DNA of 64,000 nucleotides from Corallococcus macrosporus DSM 14697 (GTDB taxonomy: Bacteria > Myxococcota > Myxococcia > Myxococcales > Myxococcaceae): the NCBI RefSeq assembly GCF_002305895.1, contig NZ_CP022203.1:3760501-3824500 (forward strand), in the 5' to 3' direction. This document shows, one piece after another, positions 1 through 9,792 of the stretch; position 1 is the first letter of the stretch; the number at the start of each line of letters is the position of its first letter. A program made the translations under genes and the position numbers. Under the pieces are notes generated by a model, which was given only the letters and a program-made list of their open reading frames with translations, was not told the origin of the DNA and did no database searches.

Positions 1-552
1 GGGGCTCGAAGAAGCGGGAGGACAATTGCCTTCTTGGATGAGACGGGTCACACGTTTCGGGCCCGCCTGGGCACCACCTGGGCGCCGGTGGGACAAGTCC
101 GAGTCCTCAAGCGTCTGAGCAGGCGCCGAGAGATTTCCAGCGTCGTGCTCCTGACGGCGCCGCGGGGGCGTGAACGCCCCAAGGTGTTCGCCCGCCACTT
201 CGTCGGCGCTGTCCACGACAAGGAAGTCATCGCCGCATTGAGGTACTTCCATCGGCGCCTCGGACGTCCGCTCGTCATCATCTGGGACCGCCTTCAGGCG
301 CACCGTTCCAAGGCGGTCAGGGCCTGGCTGCAACGCCACTCGAAGGACGTCCTCGTCGAGTGGCTGCCCCCGTACGCTCCTGACCTCAACCCAGAGGAGG
401 GCTGCAATGGCGTGGTGAAGGAGGCATTGCTCAACGCAACGCCCCCTGCCATTTCGGACCTCATGCGCCTGGCGCGAAGGGAATTTCGGGCCCTACAGCA
501 TCGTCCCGACGTCCTTCGCTCCTTCTTCGAGCACGCTGGGCTGGATGTTTAG
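1..552 (+). CDS. IS630-family transposase, 3' part (cut by window edge)
   Basis: C-terminal catalytic part of a DDE transposase; the frame is open to base 1, so the 5' end lies outside the window. The three acidic residues of the IS630/Tc1 catalytic core are visible: Asp in the motif FLDETG near base 34-45, Asp in WDRLQAH, and the closing Glu in the PYAPDLNPEE motif. The end SFFEHAGLDV is typical of a normal IS630 C-terminus, so this half looks intact. It flanks a type I restriction operon, which fits an accessory region. Whether the element is complete cannot be judged here, and I did not find a convincing terminal inverted repeat after the stop codon. Confidence 0.85.
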   Translation, partial: GARRSGRTIAFLDETGHTFRARLGTTWAPVGQVRVLKRLSRRREISSVVLLTAPRGRERPKVFARHFVGAVHDKEVIAALRYFHRRLGRPLVIIWDRLQAHRSKAVRAWLQRHSKDVLVEWLPPYAPDLNPEEGCNGVVKEALLNATPPAISDLMRLARREFRALQHRPDVLRSFFEHAGLDV

Positions 553-864
553 CGGACTCGTCGAGGCGGTTTAGATCGGCCGGCATGGCGAGCTGCGATG
601 CTGCGGAAGGCATACCTGCCTTCATCTGGAGACCATCTCCATCGTCCACGACCACCGGGGCAGGGCCGCACTTGAACCGGGATTATACGATGGTCAGGCT
701 CTCCAAGCACCCGCTACGGGAGACGGCCACCGCGCCAACCGGGTGGACGATATGCACGTTGATTGGAGCCGCTGAAGCATGCGCCGTAGTAGTTGCGATG
801 ACACGCTGGAGGGGCGTAGCGTTAGCGCTTGAACGTTGAGCAAAGGCTGGATTGGGCCCACCTA
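553..864. other. gene-free stretch between transposase and hsdR
   Basis: About 310 bases between two genes pointing towards each other (transposase plus, hsdR minus). Short open frames exist on both strands but none has a recognisable motif or a Shine-Dalgarno site. No clear terminator hairpin or IS end was identified. It may hold the right end of the IS element. Confidence 0.4.
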
Positions 865-3800
865 CTACCGCCGGCGGCGGGGCTTCGATGAGATATCCAA
901 TTTCGGGCTAGGCTCAGCGGCCATCAGTGGCTTCGCCGGCTCGTGCTGATACGCCTGCGTCGGTATTTGAATCACACTGGCAGGGGAGTCCGGAGGAACA
1001 GTCGCGGACACCGCCAGTAGCCCGTCCTCGGCCCAGGTTTCACATAGTCGCTCGGCCTGTTCCATCACCGTCTGCATTGCCACTTCCTGGCGATCCGGCG
1101 GGTACTTGTACTTGCGGAGCAACCGCTTCACGAGGGTTCGGAGCTTCGCCCGCGCAGTCTCCCGCTGCGTCCAGTCGATGGTCACATTTCTGCGGATGAT
1201 TTCCGTTAGCTCTCGGGCCATGGCCTTCAACACCGGCTCGCCCATGAACTGGAGCGCGGCATTGCTCAGGCCGAGAGCCTCATAGAAGGCCAGTTCATCA
1301 TCCGAGAGTCCGAGCTTTTCGCCCCGGGCTTGCGCATCGCGCATTTCCTCGGCGAGCTTGATCAATTCTTCGATGACTTGCGCGGTCTCGATTGCCCGAT
1401 TCCGGTACGACCGAACGGCACGCTCCAGCATCTCCGAGAAGTTCCGGGACTGGACGAGGTTGGTCCGCGATCTCTTCTTCAGCTCGTCGTTCAAGAGCTT
1501 CCGGAGCAGCTCCAAGGCCAGGTTTCGCTGCGGCAGGCCGCGCACTTCGGCGAGGAACTCATCCGAGAGGATGCTGATGTCCGGCTTCTTCAGGCCGGCC
1601 GCCTGGAAGATGTCCACGACCTCTTCAGACGCGGCAACGGCGCGGCTAACGATCTGTCGGATGGCGTGGTCGAGGTCTTCCTCGGGCTTGGCGTCCACCG
1701 CCGCTCGCTTCACCAGCGCCGCCTTTACCGCCTGGAAGAACGCCACCTCGTCGCGAACCCGAAGAGCGTCCTCGTGTGGCACTGCCAGCGCGAACGCGCG
1801 GCTCAGCTCGGTGACGGTCTGGACGAAGCGGTCCTTCCCGTCCTCCTGCTTCAGGATGTGCTCCTGTGCAGTGGGCAGGAGGTTGAGCAGCACCTTCGGC
1901 GCGCTGAGCGCCGGCTGGTAGTCGAGACCATGGAACATGGCTTGGCAGACCTCGAAGCGCGCCAGCATCGCTGCCACGGCCTCGTTCTGGTCGATGGCGG
2001 TGCTGCCCTTGCCACCGGCCTCCGTGTACGTGGCCAAGGCGAACTTGAGCTGATCAGCGAGGCCCAGGTAGTCCACGACGAGACCGCCCGGCTTGTCCCT
2101 GAACACCCGGTTCACGCGGGCGATGGCCTGCATGAGCCCGTGACCGCGCATCGGCTTGTCCACGTACATGCTGTGGACGCATGGGGCGTCGAACCCGGTC
2201 AGCCACATGTCCCGGACGAGGACCAGCTTCAGCTCGTCCTTCGGGTTCTTGAAGCGGGTCGCGAGCGCCTCGCGGCGCCCCTTGCTGCGGATGTGTGGCT
2301 GCCAGTCCAGTGGGTCCGACGCCGAGCCGGTCATCACGACCTTGATGCTGCCCTTCTCGTCGTCGTCGCTGTGCCACTCCGGCCGCAGCTTGGTCAGCTC
2401 GCGGTAGAGGTCCACGCAGATCCGCCGGCTCATGCAGACCACCATGGCCTTGCCTTCCATGGTCTCCAGCCGGTGCTCCAGGTGCTGCACCAGGTCCTTG
2501 GCGATGACGGCAAGCCGCTTCTCGGTGCCGACCACCGCTTCGAGCTGGGCCCACTTGCTCTTGAGCCGCTCCCGGCGGACCTCCTCCTCGCCCTCCGTGA
2601 CCTCCTCGAACTCTTGGTCGATGTTGGGACGTTCCGAGTCCTTCAGCTCCAACTTGGCGAGGCGCCCCTCGTAGTAGATCGGCACCGTGGCGCCGTCCTC
2701 GACGGCGCGCTGGATGTCGTAGACGCTGATGTACTCGCCGAACACCGCCCGGGTGTTCTTGTCCGTGGTCTCGATGGGCGTGCCGGTGAAGCCGATGAAG
2801 CTGGCTCCGGGGAGGGCGTCGCGAAGGTGACGGGCGAACCCGTCGATGAAGTCGTACTGGCTCCGGTGCGCTTCGTCGGCGACGACGATGATATTCCGGC
2901 GGTCCGAGAGCAGCGGGAACCGGTCGCCCTTCTCCTCCGGCGCGAATTTCTGCACGGTCGTGAAGACCACGCCGCCGCTGTTGACCCGCAGCTTGTCCCG
3001 GAGGTCGGCGCGGTCTACCGCCTGAACCGGCTTCTGCCGGAGTAGTTCATGGCAGCGGCTGAAGGTAGCGAAGAGCTGGTCATCGAGATCGTTCCGGTCG
3101 GTGAGAACCACCAGCGTCGGGTTCTGCATGGCTGGATGCAGGATGACCTTGCCGCTGTAGAAGGCCATGGTGAGGCTCTTGCCACTGCCTTGCGTGTGCC
3201 AGACCACGCCGACGCGCCGATCTCCGTCCGGTCGCGCGGCTTGAACGGTGGCATCCACTGCCTGTTGGACTGCGTGGAACTGGTGGTAGCCGGCGAGCTT
3301 CTTCACGACCTCCGCGCCGTCCTCCTCGAAGACGACGAAGTGCCGGATGAAGTCCAGGAGGCGACGCTTCTCAAAGACGCCCCGGACGAGGACCTCAAGC
3401 CCAAGCAGGTTCGAGGACGCAAGCGCCTCGCCGTCGATGGTGCGCCAGGGCGCGAAACGTTCCCGGTTGGCCGTCAGCGAACCGATGCGGGCTTCCAGTC
3501 CGTCGCTGACGACAAGGATCTCGTTGAAGCGGAAGAGGGACGGGAGGTCCTTCTTGTAGGTCTGGAGCTGGTGGAAGGCCGTCCAGATGGTGGCGTCCTC
3601 GTCGGCGGCGTTCTTCAGCTCGATGACCGCCACGGGGATGCCGTTGAGGAAGACGATGAGGTCCGGGCGCCGGTTGTGGCCCGCGTCCACGACGGTGAAT
3701 TGGCTCACGACTAGCCAGTCGTTGTTCTCCGGGTTCTCGAAGTCGATCAGCCGAACCCGGTCTCCGACTACGCGGCCGTCTCGGAGGTACTCGACCTCGA

Positions 3801-4083
3801 CGCCATCGACAAGGAGCCGGTGGTTGCGCCGGTTCTCCTGGACCAGGGATGGATGCTCCTGGACCATGACCTTGCGGATGGCCTCGTCCAACGCCGCCGC
3901 CGGCAGACCCTTGTTGATCTGCTCGACGGCGGCCCGGAGTCGGCTCGCCAAGATGACCTCGCCCAGCCCCTCGCGGTCGGCACCCGGCTCATTCTTCTGG
4001 GCGACGACCACCGAGTACCCCAGCTCTTCGAAGTACCGGAGCGCCTCCTCCTCTGCGATGGACTCGGTGAGGTTCGGGCTCAT
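865..4083 (-). CDS. hsdR: type I restriction enzyme, HsdR motor/endonuclease subunit
   Basis: 1072 aa restriction subunit that translocates DNA with ATP and cuts it away from the recognition site, acting in a complex with HsdM and HsdS. The N-terminal nuclease shows the PD-(D/E)xK pattern (Asp141, Glu155-Leu-Lys157) followed by a QxxxY element. Motor motifs follow: Walker A TQGSGKS at about 297-303, DEAH box at 403-406, GFTGTP, and a motif VI region [11 protein letters not shown]. Last gene of the hsdM-hsdS-hsdR operon; its ATG lies 2 bases after the hsdS stop. Length and motif order are normal for HsdR, with no sign of decay. Confidence 0.95.
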   Translation of the reverse strand: MSPNLTESIAEEEALRYFEELGYSVVVAQKNEPGADREGLGEVILASRLRAAVEQINKGLPAAALDEAIRKVMVQEHPSLVQENRRNHRLLVDGVEVEYLRDGRVVGDRVRLIDFENPENNDWLVVSQFTVVDAGHNRRPDLIVFLNGIPVAVIELKNAADEDATIWTAFHQLQTYKKDLPSLFRFNEILVVSDGLEARIGSLTANRERFAPWRTIDGEALASSNLLGLEVLVRGVFEKRRLLDFIRHFVVFEEDGAEVVKKLAGYHQFHAVQQAVDATVQAARPDGDRRVGVVWHTQGSGKSLTMAFYSGKVILHPAMQNPTLVVLTDRNDLDDQLFATFSRCHELLRQKPVQAVDRADLRDKLRVNSGGVVFTTVQKFAPEEKGDRFPLLSDRRNIIVVADEAHRSQYDFIDGFARHLRDALPGASFIGFTGTPIETTDKNTRAVFGEYISVYDIQRAVEDGATVPIYYEGRLAKLELKDSERPNIDQEFEEVTEGEEEVRRERLKSKWAQLEAVVGTEKRLAVIAKDLVQHLEHRLETMEGKAMVVCMSRRICVDLYRELTKLRPEWHSDDDEKGSIKVVMTGSASDPLDWQPHIRSKGRREALATRFKNPKDELKLVLVRDMWLTGFDAPCVHSMYVDKPMRGHGLMQAIARVNRVFRDKPGGLVVDYLGLADQLKFALATYTEAGGKGSTAIDQNEAVAAMLARFEVCQAMFHGLDYQPALSAPKVLLNLLPTAQEHILKQEDGKDRFVQTVTELSRAFALAVPHEDALRVRDEVAFFQAVKAALVKRAAVDAKPEEDLDHAIRQIVSRAVAASEEVVDIFQAAGLKKPDISILSDEFLAEVRGLPQRNLALELLRKLLNDELKKRSRTNLVQSRNFSEMLERAVRSYRNRAIETAQVIEELIKLAEEMRDAQARGEKLGLSDDELAFYEALGLSNAALQFMGEPVLKAMARELTEIIRRNVTIDWTQRETARAKLRTLVKRLLRKYKYPPDRQEVAMQTVMEQAERLCETWAEDGLLAVSATVPPDSPASVIQIPTQAYQHEPAKPLMAAEPSPKLDISSKPRRRR

Positions 4084-4085
4084 GG

Positions 4086-5450
4086 TCAGGCGGTGGCTGC
4101 GAGTTGGGCTTCGGCCTCTCGGACGCGGATCTCCCCGGAGAGGAGCTTGGGAAGGAGTAGGTCGCGCAGGCGGGAGATGGTGACCGACTGCCGGAGATTG
4201 CTGATGTTCTGTTCGACCAGCGGCTCGGTCGCTCTGTCAAAGGCGGTAATGAGGTCTCGCGGAGGGATGATCACTTTCAGGTCTGCAAGCAGCTTGGTCG
4301 TGAGACTCCCTCGCGAGCTGTGCGAGTCCGACAGCCGTCTGAACTGCTCGTAGCGCCTAGCAAGATCGTGGAACACGAACAGGTCGGAGGAAACCGCTGG
4401 GTCGGCAACCACCGCGACGACCGACTGGTTGATGTAGGAGTCGAAGGCCAAGAATGAGGTCTGGCCACGCGTGTGTCCCTGCCCAGCGCTGGCGATGACC
4501 GTCGATCCGGATCTTGCCAGCCGTGTGCTCGAACCAGTGATGGCCTCCTCGGTAATAGTCTTCTCGGTCTCGATGATGAAGCTGTGACGAGTCTCTCCAG
4601 ACGACAGCCATGGCACCTTGCCACCCCAAAATCGCTGCTCACGGGTGCTTGGGGTTCCACCGCTAAAGATGGCCGCGCAGGATTCGCCCAGTGGCATGAT
4701 TCTCCACCCCTCCGGAATCGGCCCCAGCTCCGAGTCCACGAACCGGCACGGGAACAGCGCCGCCGTCTCCGGCCCCATGCCCTCGGGCTGGCGGCCCGCG
4801 GCCTTGGCCCGCACCGGGTCGAAGTCCACGAACCAGGACCGGAACAGCGCCTGGGCCATGGTCTCCAGGGTCTGGTTCATGCGGCGGTTCAGCTCGATCT
4901 TGTCGTCGAGGGCGCCGAGGCATTCAGCCATCGCATTCTGTTCGGCGCGGCTCGGAACAAGAATCGCGAGAGCACGAATAGTCGGGAGGTTCAATCGCTC
5001 TGCGACGGATCCATCGCGGAAACCATGAACGTGCGCCGCCATGGCAGGCGAGTTCAGCCAGAACCGCAATATGCGATGATTGATCACCTTCGAGTTCGGC
5101 CGAATCAGCACCATGCGCTGCCCGAGGCAGACCTGCACGTCGGCTGGAACCTCGGCCGCGATGCCGAAGTACGTGCCTTCTCGGCTGTATAGAAGATCGC
5201 CCCACTGTGGTTCTGCTCGCGCTACTCGCTCGCGGTACGTGCTCTCCGAGACTCGGGCGCAGCCATCTCGTCGGAACACCCCAGACCTGATGTCCTGAGA
5301 CCGGACGACGAATGGCCCAGAATCCGTTAGGTCCGGGGTGGAATGAGGACAGTCGAAGACCTGAGCCACATCGTCGAGCCTAGCCCAGTACCACCCCGAT
5401 GGCAGTGGGCGGCTGAGTTGAGGCACATGCAGGGCGCGCACGTCCGCCAT
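4086..5450 (-). CDS. hsdS: type I restriction-modification specificity subunit
   Basis: 454 aa DNA-recognition subunit. Two target-recognition domains (about residues 15-175 and 240-405) are each followed by a helical spacer: [19 protein letters not shown] near 178-196 and [16 protein letters not shown] near the C-terminus. This is the standard TRD1-CR1-TRD2-CR2 layout. The ATG overlaps the hsdM stop as TGATG, indicating translational coupling. Specificity genes are the variable part of such loci; the half-site sequences cannot be predicted from sight. A partner with HsdM for methylation and with HsdR for cleavage. Confidence 0.93.
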   Translation of the reverse strand: MADVRALHVPQLSRPLPSGWYWARLDDVAQVFDCPHSTPDLTDSGPFVVRSQDIRSGVFRRDGCARVSESTYRERVARAEPQWGDLLYSREGTYFGIAAEVPADVQVCLGQRMVLIRPNSKVINHRILRFWLNSPAMAAHVHGFRDGSVAERLNLPTIRALAILVPSRAEQNAMAECLGALDDKIELNRRMNQTLETMAQALFRSWFVDFDPVRAKAAGRQPEGMGPETAALFPCRFVDSELGPIPEGWRIMPLGESCAAIFSGGTPSTREQRFWGGKVPWLSSGETRHSFIIETEKTITEEAITGSSTRLARSGSTVIASAGQGHTRGQTSFLAFDSYINQSVVAVVADPAVSSDLFVFHDLARRYEQFRRLSDSHSSRGSLTTKLLADLKVIIPPRDLITAFDRATEPLVEQNISNLRQSVTISRLRDLLLPKLLSGEIRVREAEAQLAATA

Positions 5451-7354
5451 CAGCCTTGCTCCGCGACCTTGCCAAGTTGTTTCCGGATCTCGGCTTCCAG
5501 CCGCGCACCCTCCGCGAACTGCGCCGCCAACGTCGAGGTCAGCCGCTGGAACCTCGCGGCGAACGGCTCGTCTTCGTCCTGAGCATCCTCGGCGCCCACG
5601 TACCGGCCCGGGGTCAGAACGAAGCCGTGGCTGCTGATATTCTCCAGTCGAGCTGCCTTACAGAAGCCAGCTATGTCCTCGTACTTGCCGGCGCCCTTGT
5701 CGCCCCTCCAGGCACGATAGATGCCTGCCACTCGGGCGATGTCCTCGTCGGTTAGTTCCCGGTGAGTGCGATCGATCATCCGCCCGAGCTTCCGGGCGTC
5801 AATGAAGAGGGTCTCACCGCAACGGTCGCGCAGTCGGTTGTTCTTCTTGTCCCTGGCGAGGAACCAGAGGCAAACCGGAATCTGCGTGGAGTAGAAGAGC
5901 TGGCTGGGCAGGGCCACCATGCAGTCCACGAGGTTAGCTTCGACTATCGCCCTGCGGATCTCCCCTTCGCCGCTCTGGTTTGAGGACATGCTGCCGTTGG
6001 CGAGCACGAATCCGGCCGTGCCAGTAGGGGCCAAGTGGTGAATGAAGTGCTGCACCCAGGCGAAGTTGGCGTTGCCAGCCGGAGGCACGCCGAACTTCCA
6101 GCGGACGTCCTCGCGGAGTCGCTCCCCACCCCAGTCGCTGTCGTTGAAGGGCGGGTTTGCCAGAATGTAATCAGCCTTCAAATCCTTGTGCTGGTCCCGG
6201 CGGAAGCTATCGGCGTTCTCTGCGCCGAGGTTTGCGTCGATGCCCCGGATCGCGAGGTTCATCTTGGCCAAGCGCCACGTCGTGGGGTTCGACTCCTGGC
6301 CGAAGATGCTGATGTCCCCGAGCTTGCCGCCGTGCGCCTCCACGAACTTCTCGCTCTGGATGAACATGCCGCCGCTGCCGCAGCAGGGGTCGTACACCCG
6401 GCCTCGGTACGGCGCCAGCATCTCCACGAGCAGCTTCACCACGGACCGGGGCGTGTAGAACTGGCCGCCCTTCTTGCCCTCGGCGCTGGCGAACTCCGAG
6501 AGGAAGTACTCGTAGACCCGGCCGAGGATGTCCTTGCTGCGGTTCGCCCGGTCTCCGAGGCCGATGCTGCCGATCAGGTCTATCAGTTCGCCGAGGCGCT
6601 GCTTGTCCAGCCCCGGGCGGGCGTACTCCTTCGGCAGGACGCTCTTAAGACTGGGGTTGTCCCGCTCGATGGCGACCATGGCGTCATCCACGAGCTTGCC
6701 GATAGTCGGCTGCTTTGCCTGTGCCTGGAGCTGAGACCAACGGGCCTCCCTGGGAACCCAGAATATGTTCTCGGCCCGGTACTCGTCCGGGTCCTCGGGG
6801 TCGGCACCCTGGTCGGCCTCGGCCAACAGCTGGGCTTTGTGCTCCTCGAAGGCGTCGCTGACGTACTTGAGGAAGATCAGGCCGAGGACCACATGCTTGT
6901 ACTCGGCGGCATCGAGGTTGTTCCGGAGCTTGTCGGCTGCCTGCCAGAGGGTAGCCTCGAAACCGAGATCGCCGCCGTTTTTCTCGGGGCGGGCTTGCTT
7001 ACGCATTCCCGCTTGGGGCCGGTCGGCCACAGGCGCATCCTCGGGGGGGGGCTCAGCTCCATCGGGTGCGCCGAGGTTCAGGATGCGCTGGACGAGAACC
7101 TCCTTCTCACGGCCACCGCGGTCCAGCCCCAGAGCTTCGCAGATGGCCTGAAGCTCCTCTCGCTTGAGCAGGCCAAGCAGCTCCCCGAAGTCCACGGATC
7201 TGGACCGAATGATGGCGTTCACGTGGTTCTGGATGACGCGACGGTCGCCGACATCGAGCCCGAAGTGGTCGGAGAGGCTGGTCAGCCTGTCCCTGGAGAG
7301 CTGCTCAAGGGTGGCACGTCGCTGCTGTGGGGTCAGAGGAAGCGGGGGAGCCAT
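5450..7354 (-). CDS. hsdM: type I N6-adenine methyltransferase with SAP-like N-terminus
   Basis: 634 aa modification subunit that methylates adenine at the HsdS target. SAM-binding motif I is DPCCGSGG (322-329) and catalytic motif IV is NPPF (400-403); [14 protein letters not shown] precedes the Rossmann core as in HsdM. Unusually, about 95 residues come before the normal HsdM N-terminal domain. They look like two SAP-type helix-extended-helix repeats (about 18-48 and 62-93), possibly an extra DNA-binding element. First gene of the operon; the start is the ATG at 7354 just downstream of a 9-bp inverted repeat. No clear Shine-Dalgarno is visible. Confidence 0.93.
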   Translation of the reverse strand: MAPPLPLTPQQRRATLEQLSRDRLTSLSDHFGLDVGDRRVIQNHVNAIIRSRSVDFGELLGLLKREELQAICEALGLDRGGREKEVLVQRILNLGAPDGAEPPPEDAPVADRPQAGMRKQARPEKNGGDLGFEATLWQAADKLRNNLDAAEYKHVVLGLIFLKYVSDAFEEHKAQLLAEADQGADPEDPDEYRAENIFWVPREARWSQLQAQAKQPTIGKLVDDAMVAIERDNPSLKSVLPKEYARPGLDKQRLGELIDLIGSIGLGDRANRSKDILGRVYEYFLSEFASAEGKKGGQFYTPRSVVKLLVEMLAPYRGRVYDPCCGSGGMFIQSEKFVEAHGGKLGDISIFGQESNPTTWRLAKMNLAIRGIDANLGAENADSFRRDQHKDLKADYILANPPFNDSDWGGERLREDVRWKFGVPPAGNANFAWVQHFIHHLAPTGTAGFVLANGSMSSNQSGEGEIRRAIVEANLVDCMVALPSQLFYSTQIPVCLWFLARDKKNNRLRDRCGETLFIDARKLGRMIDRTHRELTDEDIARVAGIYRAWRGDKGAGKYEDIAGFCKAARLENISSHGFVLTPGRYVGAEDAQDEDEPFAARFQRLTSTLAAQFAEGARLEAEIRKQLGKVAEQG

Positions 7355-7369
7355 CGGAGGCGGACCATA

Positions 7370-7402
7370 CCGTAACCTCCGAGTCGATCCTCCAGGTTAC
7401 GG
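7370..7402. promoter_or_regulatory. 9-bp inverted repeat 16 bases upstream of hsdM
   Basis: Arms CCGTAACCT (7370-7378) and AGGTTACGG (7394-7402) are exact reverse complements with a 15-base spacer. On the minus strand the element ends 15-16 bases before the hsdM ATG. The position suits an operator or a 5'-UTR hairpin controlling the restriction-modification operon. No controller-protein gene is visible nearby, so the binding factor is unknown. Confidence 0.5.
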
Positions 7403-7504
7403 GGCTCCCGCCTCTGCTCTGCGGTACCGGACTTTAGATGGGCGGCCCTGCACGGGCACCGAACCGCCACCGCAATGGATGCGGGAGGAGCGTTCAGGGC
7501 CAAC

Positions 7505-7624
7505 ATGGCTGTCGCTCAAGCAGAGGCCCAGCGGTTGCTGGAGCACGACTGGAACCGTACGGCTCCCGTTCGACGGCCAGCCGGGAAGGGGAGGGCGATT
7601 TCGGCAGGCAATCTGCGTACGTAA
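7505..7624 (+). pseudogene. 39-aa open frame, possible fragment of an ImmA/IrrE-type gene
   Basis: ATG at 7505 preceded by AGGAG about 15 bases upstream, ending at a TAA inside a tandem repeat. The N-terminus (AEAQRLLEHDWNRTAPV) resembles the first helix of ImmA/IrrE-family peptidases or XRE-linked proteins, but the sequence stops before any HExxH motif. It could be a truncated remnant at the island junction, a small peptide, or chance. Very tentative. Confidence 0.2.
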
Positions 7625-7637
7625 TCCGTACGTAATC
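7616..7637. repeat. perfect 11-bp tandem repeat
   Basis: CGTACGTAATC occurs twice head to tail (7616-7626 and 7627-7637). The unit itself contains the palindrome CGTACG. It lies in the gene-free junction between the hsd operon and tRNA-Glu. A site-specific recombination scar or protein-binding site is possible; function unknown. Confidence 0.6.
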
Positions 7638-7669
7638 GACCGGACTCCAGCGAACCCTTATGAACGGTT

Positions 7670-7712
7670 CAGCCCCGTAAGTACCCTGTGTTTCCGGGTA
7701 CTTACGGGGCTG
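7670..7712. terminator. 17-bp perfect hairpin just 3' of tRNA-Glu
   Basis: Arms CAGCCCCGTAAGTACCC (7670-7686) and its exact complement (7696-7712) enclose a 9-base loop. On the minus strand it begins 6 bases after the mature tRNA-Glu end, so terminator or 3'-processing signal for the tRNA transcript is the simplest reading. There is no U-tract after it. Its perfection and place at the island boundary also fit a small mobile-element remnant. Confidence 0.55.
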
Positions 7713-7718
7713 CCCTAA

Positions 7719-7791
7719 TGTCCCCGACGGGATTCGAACCCGTGTTACCGGCTTGAAAGGCCAGCGTCCTGGGCCTCTAGACGACGGGGAC
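7719..7791 (-). tRNA. tRNA-Glu (anticodon TTC)
   Basis: 73-base cloverleaf on the minus strand. The acceptor pairs GTCCCCG with CGGGGAC; the anticodon loop CTTTCAA gives TTC; the T arm is ACGGG-TTCGAAT-CCCGT. The 5' half closely resembles bacterial tRNA-Glu. CCA is not encoded (discriminator A then TT). It follows tRNA-Lys by 27 bases and is probably co-transcribed with it. Confidence 0.95.
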
Positions 7792-7813
7792 GTCGCGCTT
7801 CACTGCAACAACA

Positions 7814-7886
<73 letters not shown>

Positions 7887-8079
7887 GCACTATTCTTTTT
7901 TAAATTTTTCGCCACCACCCCGGAAGCCCCCGGGGCAGGCGCTTCCTACCCGAACTCGGCGACGCTTTCCACTGGCGAGCGCATGGGGGCGTTTCTGACA
8001 ACGTCCCGTCCGCTCTCCGGTGAACGTCCCGCACAGGGGCCCTTCGCACCCTGTCACCCCCCGGCGGTATACAGGAGGC

Positions 8080-8610
8080 ATGTCCCAGGATGTCCACGCC
8101 AACGAAGAGGAGACCGAGGACGACGCCGAGCGGGCCCCGTTCCGCCGCTACCTCACCCGGGCGGGCGCCGAGCGCCTGCACCGCGAGCTCGTCCACCTCC
8201 TCAATGAGGAGCGCCCCAAGGTCACGGCCGAGGTCTCCGCCGCCGCCGCCCAGGGCGACCGCTCCGAGAACGCCGAGTACATCTACGGGAAGAAGCGCCT
8301 GCGCGAAATCGACCGCCGCCTCCGCTTCCTCCAGAAGCGCCTGGACACCGCCACCATCGTCACCCCCGCGGAACAGACCGACCGCTCACACGTCTACTTC
8401 GGGGCGACGGTGAGCCTGGAGGATGAGGACGGCGGCCGCAGCACCTATCAGATCGTCGGCTCTGACGAGATTGACGCCTCGGGCGGGCGCATCAGCGTGG
8501 AGTCCCCCATGGGGCGGGCGCTCCTCCGCAAGGCCGTGGGGGACTCGGTCGAGGTGCGGCGGCCGCGCGGGGACATCGAACTCACGGTGGTGGACATCCG
8601 CTACGAATAG
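8080..8610 (+). CDS. greB: transcript cleavage factor GreB
   Basis: 176 aa factor that enters the RNA polymerase secondary channel and stimulates cleavage of backtracked RNA. The N-terminal coiled coil carries the acidic tip GDRSENAEY and the GreB-typical KKRLREIDRRLRFL segment; the C-terminal FKBP-like domain has the SPMGRALL motif. I chose ATG 8080 (MSQDVHANEE): it sits directly after AGGAGG and removes a non-conserved leader. An acidic stretch (about residues 8-18) precedes the domain and is longer than in E. coli GreB. A monocistronic start is likely, with the next gene close downstream. Confidence 0.93.
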   Translation: MSQDVHANEEETEDDAERAPFRRYLTRAGAERLHRELVHLLNEERPKVTAEVSAAAAQGDRSENAEYIYGKKRLREIDRRLRFLQKRLDTATIVTPAEQTDRSHVYFGATVSLEDEDGGRSTYQIVGSDEIDASGGRISVESPMGRALLRKAVGDSVEVRRPRGDIELTVVDIRYE

Positions 8611-8619
8611 GTGGGAGCC

Positions 8620-9567
8620 ATGCCTCGGACTCAGCCCGTCAACCCCCGCTACCGTCGCATCTACCGGGCACTGAGCGGGCCGGACCTGGCCGTCTCCGAG
8701 CGCGTGGGCATGTCCCTGGAGGACCTGGGGCTGGGCAACGCCGAGGCCTCCCGCGCGGACCTGGTGTTCGGCACCTACAGCCCCCAGGGGCTGGAGCGGG
8801 CCCTGCGCGCCTACGGCCTGCTCCAGCGGGTCGAGGAGCGGGTGGGTCCGGTGGAGCTTCGCGCCGTCTGCACGGACCCGTACCGGCCGCGCATCATCGT
8901 CATGAGCCGCCGCTTCTACGCGCCCGTCGCGGACCTCGAACTGCGGCGGACGACAGGGGACGAGGTGGGGCTCGGTGACGCGCTCGCCACCACGCCGCTG
9001 CTGTACGTGGACTCGCTGCTGCTCCAGCACCCGGGGCGCTCCTTCGACTGGCACCGGCCACCCTTGCCCGGGCAGAACCACCCCGGGCTCAAGCTCGCCG
9101 GCCACATCCTGGACGTGCTCCTGTTGATGGCCCGCCGCCTCGGCACCGAGGCCCTGGCGCTCACGCCCTCCACCTTCTCCGCCGCCTGCGTCTATGACCG
9201 CCGCTTCCTCTTCGCGGATGGCGCCGCGCAGGGCCGCTTCCTCGCGCTTCGTCAGGCGGGGCAGCACCTGCCTCGCTGGCTCCACGCGTGGGCCGTGGAG
9301 CTGCGCTGCATGCGCGATGAGCAGGGGCAGACCGTGGCCTTCAAGCCCTCGCCCATGCTGGCCCCCGCGAGCTCCCGCCTGGGACAGCACTTCGACGCGA
9401 ACGCGTGGGATGACGCGCTCCAACTGGAGGCGCGGCGCCTGCTCTCGCTCGACGAGGAGACGCTCCAGCGGCGCTTCCCCTGGGAGCGGATGCCCCCAGG
9501 GCCACCGCCCGAGCGGGTGGCGGAGCTGCTCGGGTATGATCCGCTGGCGCCCGTCGTGGCGCACTGA
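8620..9567 (+). CDS. uncharacterised protein downstream of greB
   Basis: 315 aa soluble protein with no signal peptide or membrane segment. ATG 8620 is preferred over a GTG at 8611 because GGGAG lies at the right distance. The middle (RPPLPGQNHPGLKLAGHILDV, near residues 145-165) followed by CVYDRRFLFADG and RFLALR recalls a divergent GNAT-like fold, but no clean acetyl-CoA loop is visible. I do not recognise the family with certainty. It starts 9 bases after greB and may be co-transcribed with it. Confidence 0.75.
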   Translation: MPRTQPVNPRYRRIYRALSGPDLAVSERVGMSLEDLGLGNAEASRADLVFGTYSPQGLERALRAYGLLQRVEERVGPVELRAVCTDPYRPRIIVMSRRFYAPVADLELRRTTGDEVGLGDALATTPLLYVDSLLLQHPGRSFDWHRPPLPGQNHPGLKLAGHILDVLLLMARRLGTEALALTPSTFSAACVYDRRFLFADGAAQGRFLALRQAGQHLPRWLHAWAVELRCMRDEQGQTVAFKPSPMLAPASSRLGQHFDANAWDDALQLEARRLLSLDEETLQRRFPWERMPPGPPPERVAELLGYDPLAPVVAH

Positions 9568-9792
9568 ACGGACGGCCGCTCGTGCTACAGGGCTGATCCA
9601 CGGTGAGTGGTCGAAAGGCGCCGTGGGAACCGTCGTCGTCCCCGGCGTCTGGGGCGTGGGGTTTCGGACAGGCGCAGGTCCTGGCGACAAGCAGGCTGTT
9701 TCCCCGGGAGCCGGTGCCTATAGTGGTCAGGAGACTCGCCGTCGCACGGTCCCTCGCGGTCGCAGCCGAACCTTCAGGTCGCGCAACCCACG

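Noticed and set aside
585-839. 84-aa plus-strand frame between the transposase and hsdR
   Set aside because: No Shine-Dalgarno, no motif, and composition like random GC-rich DNA.
1330-3045. 571-aa plus-strand frame inside hsdR
   Set aside because: Antisense shadow of the clearly conserved HsdR motor domain; no Shine-Dalgarno and biased composition.
7887-7915. Promoter for the tRNA pair in the AT-rich tract
   Set aside because: AAGAAT could be a -10, but no -35 is present at the right distance, so it is not listed as a separate feature.
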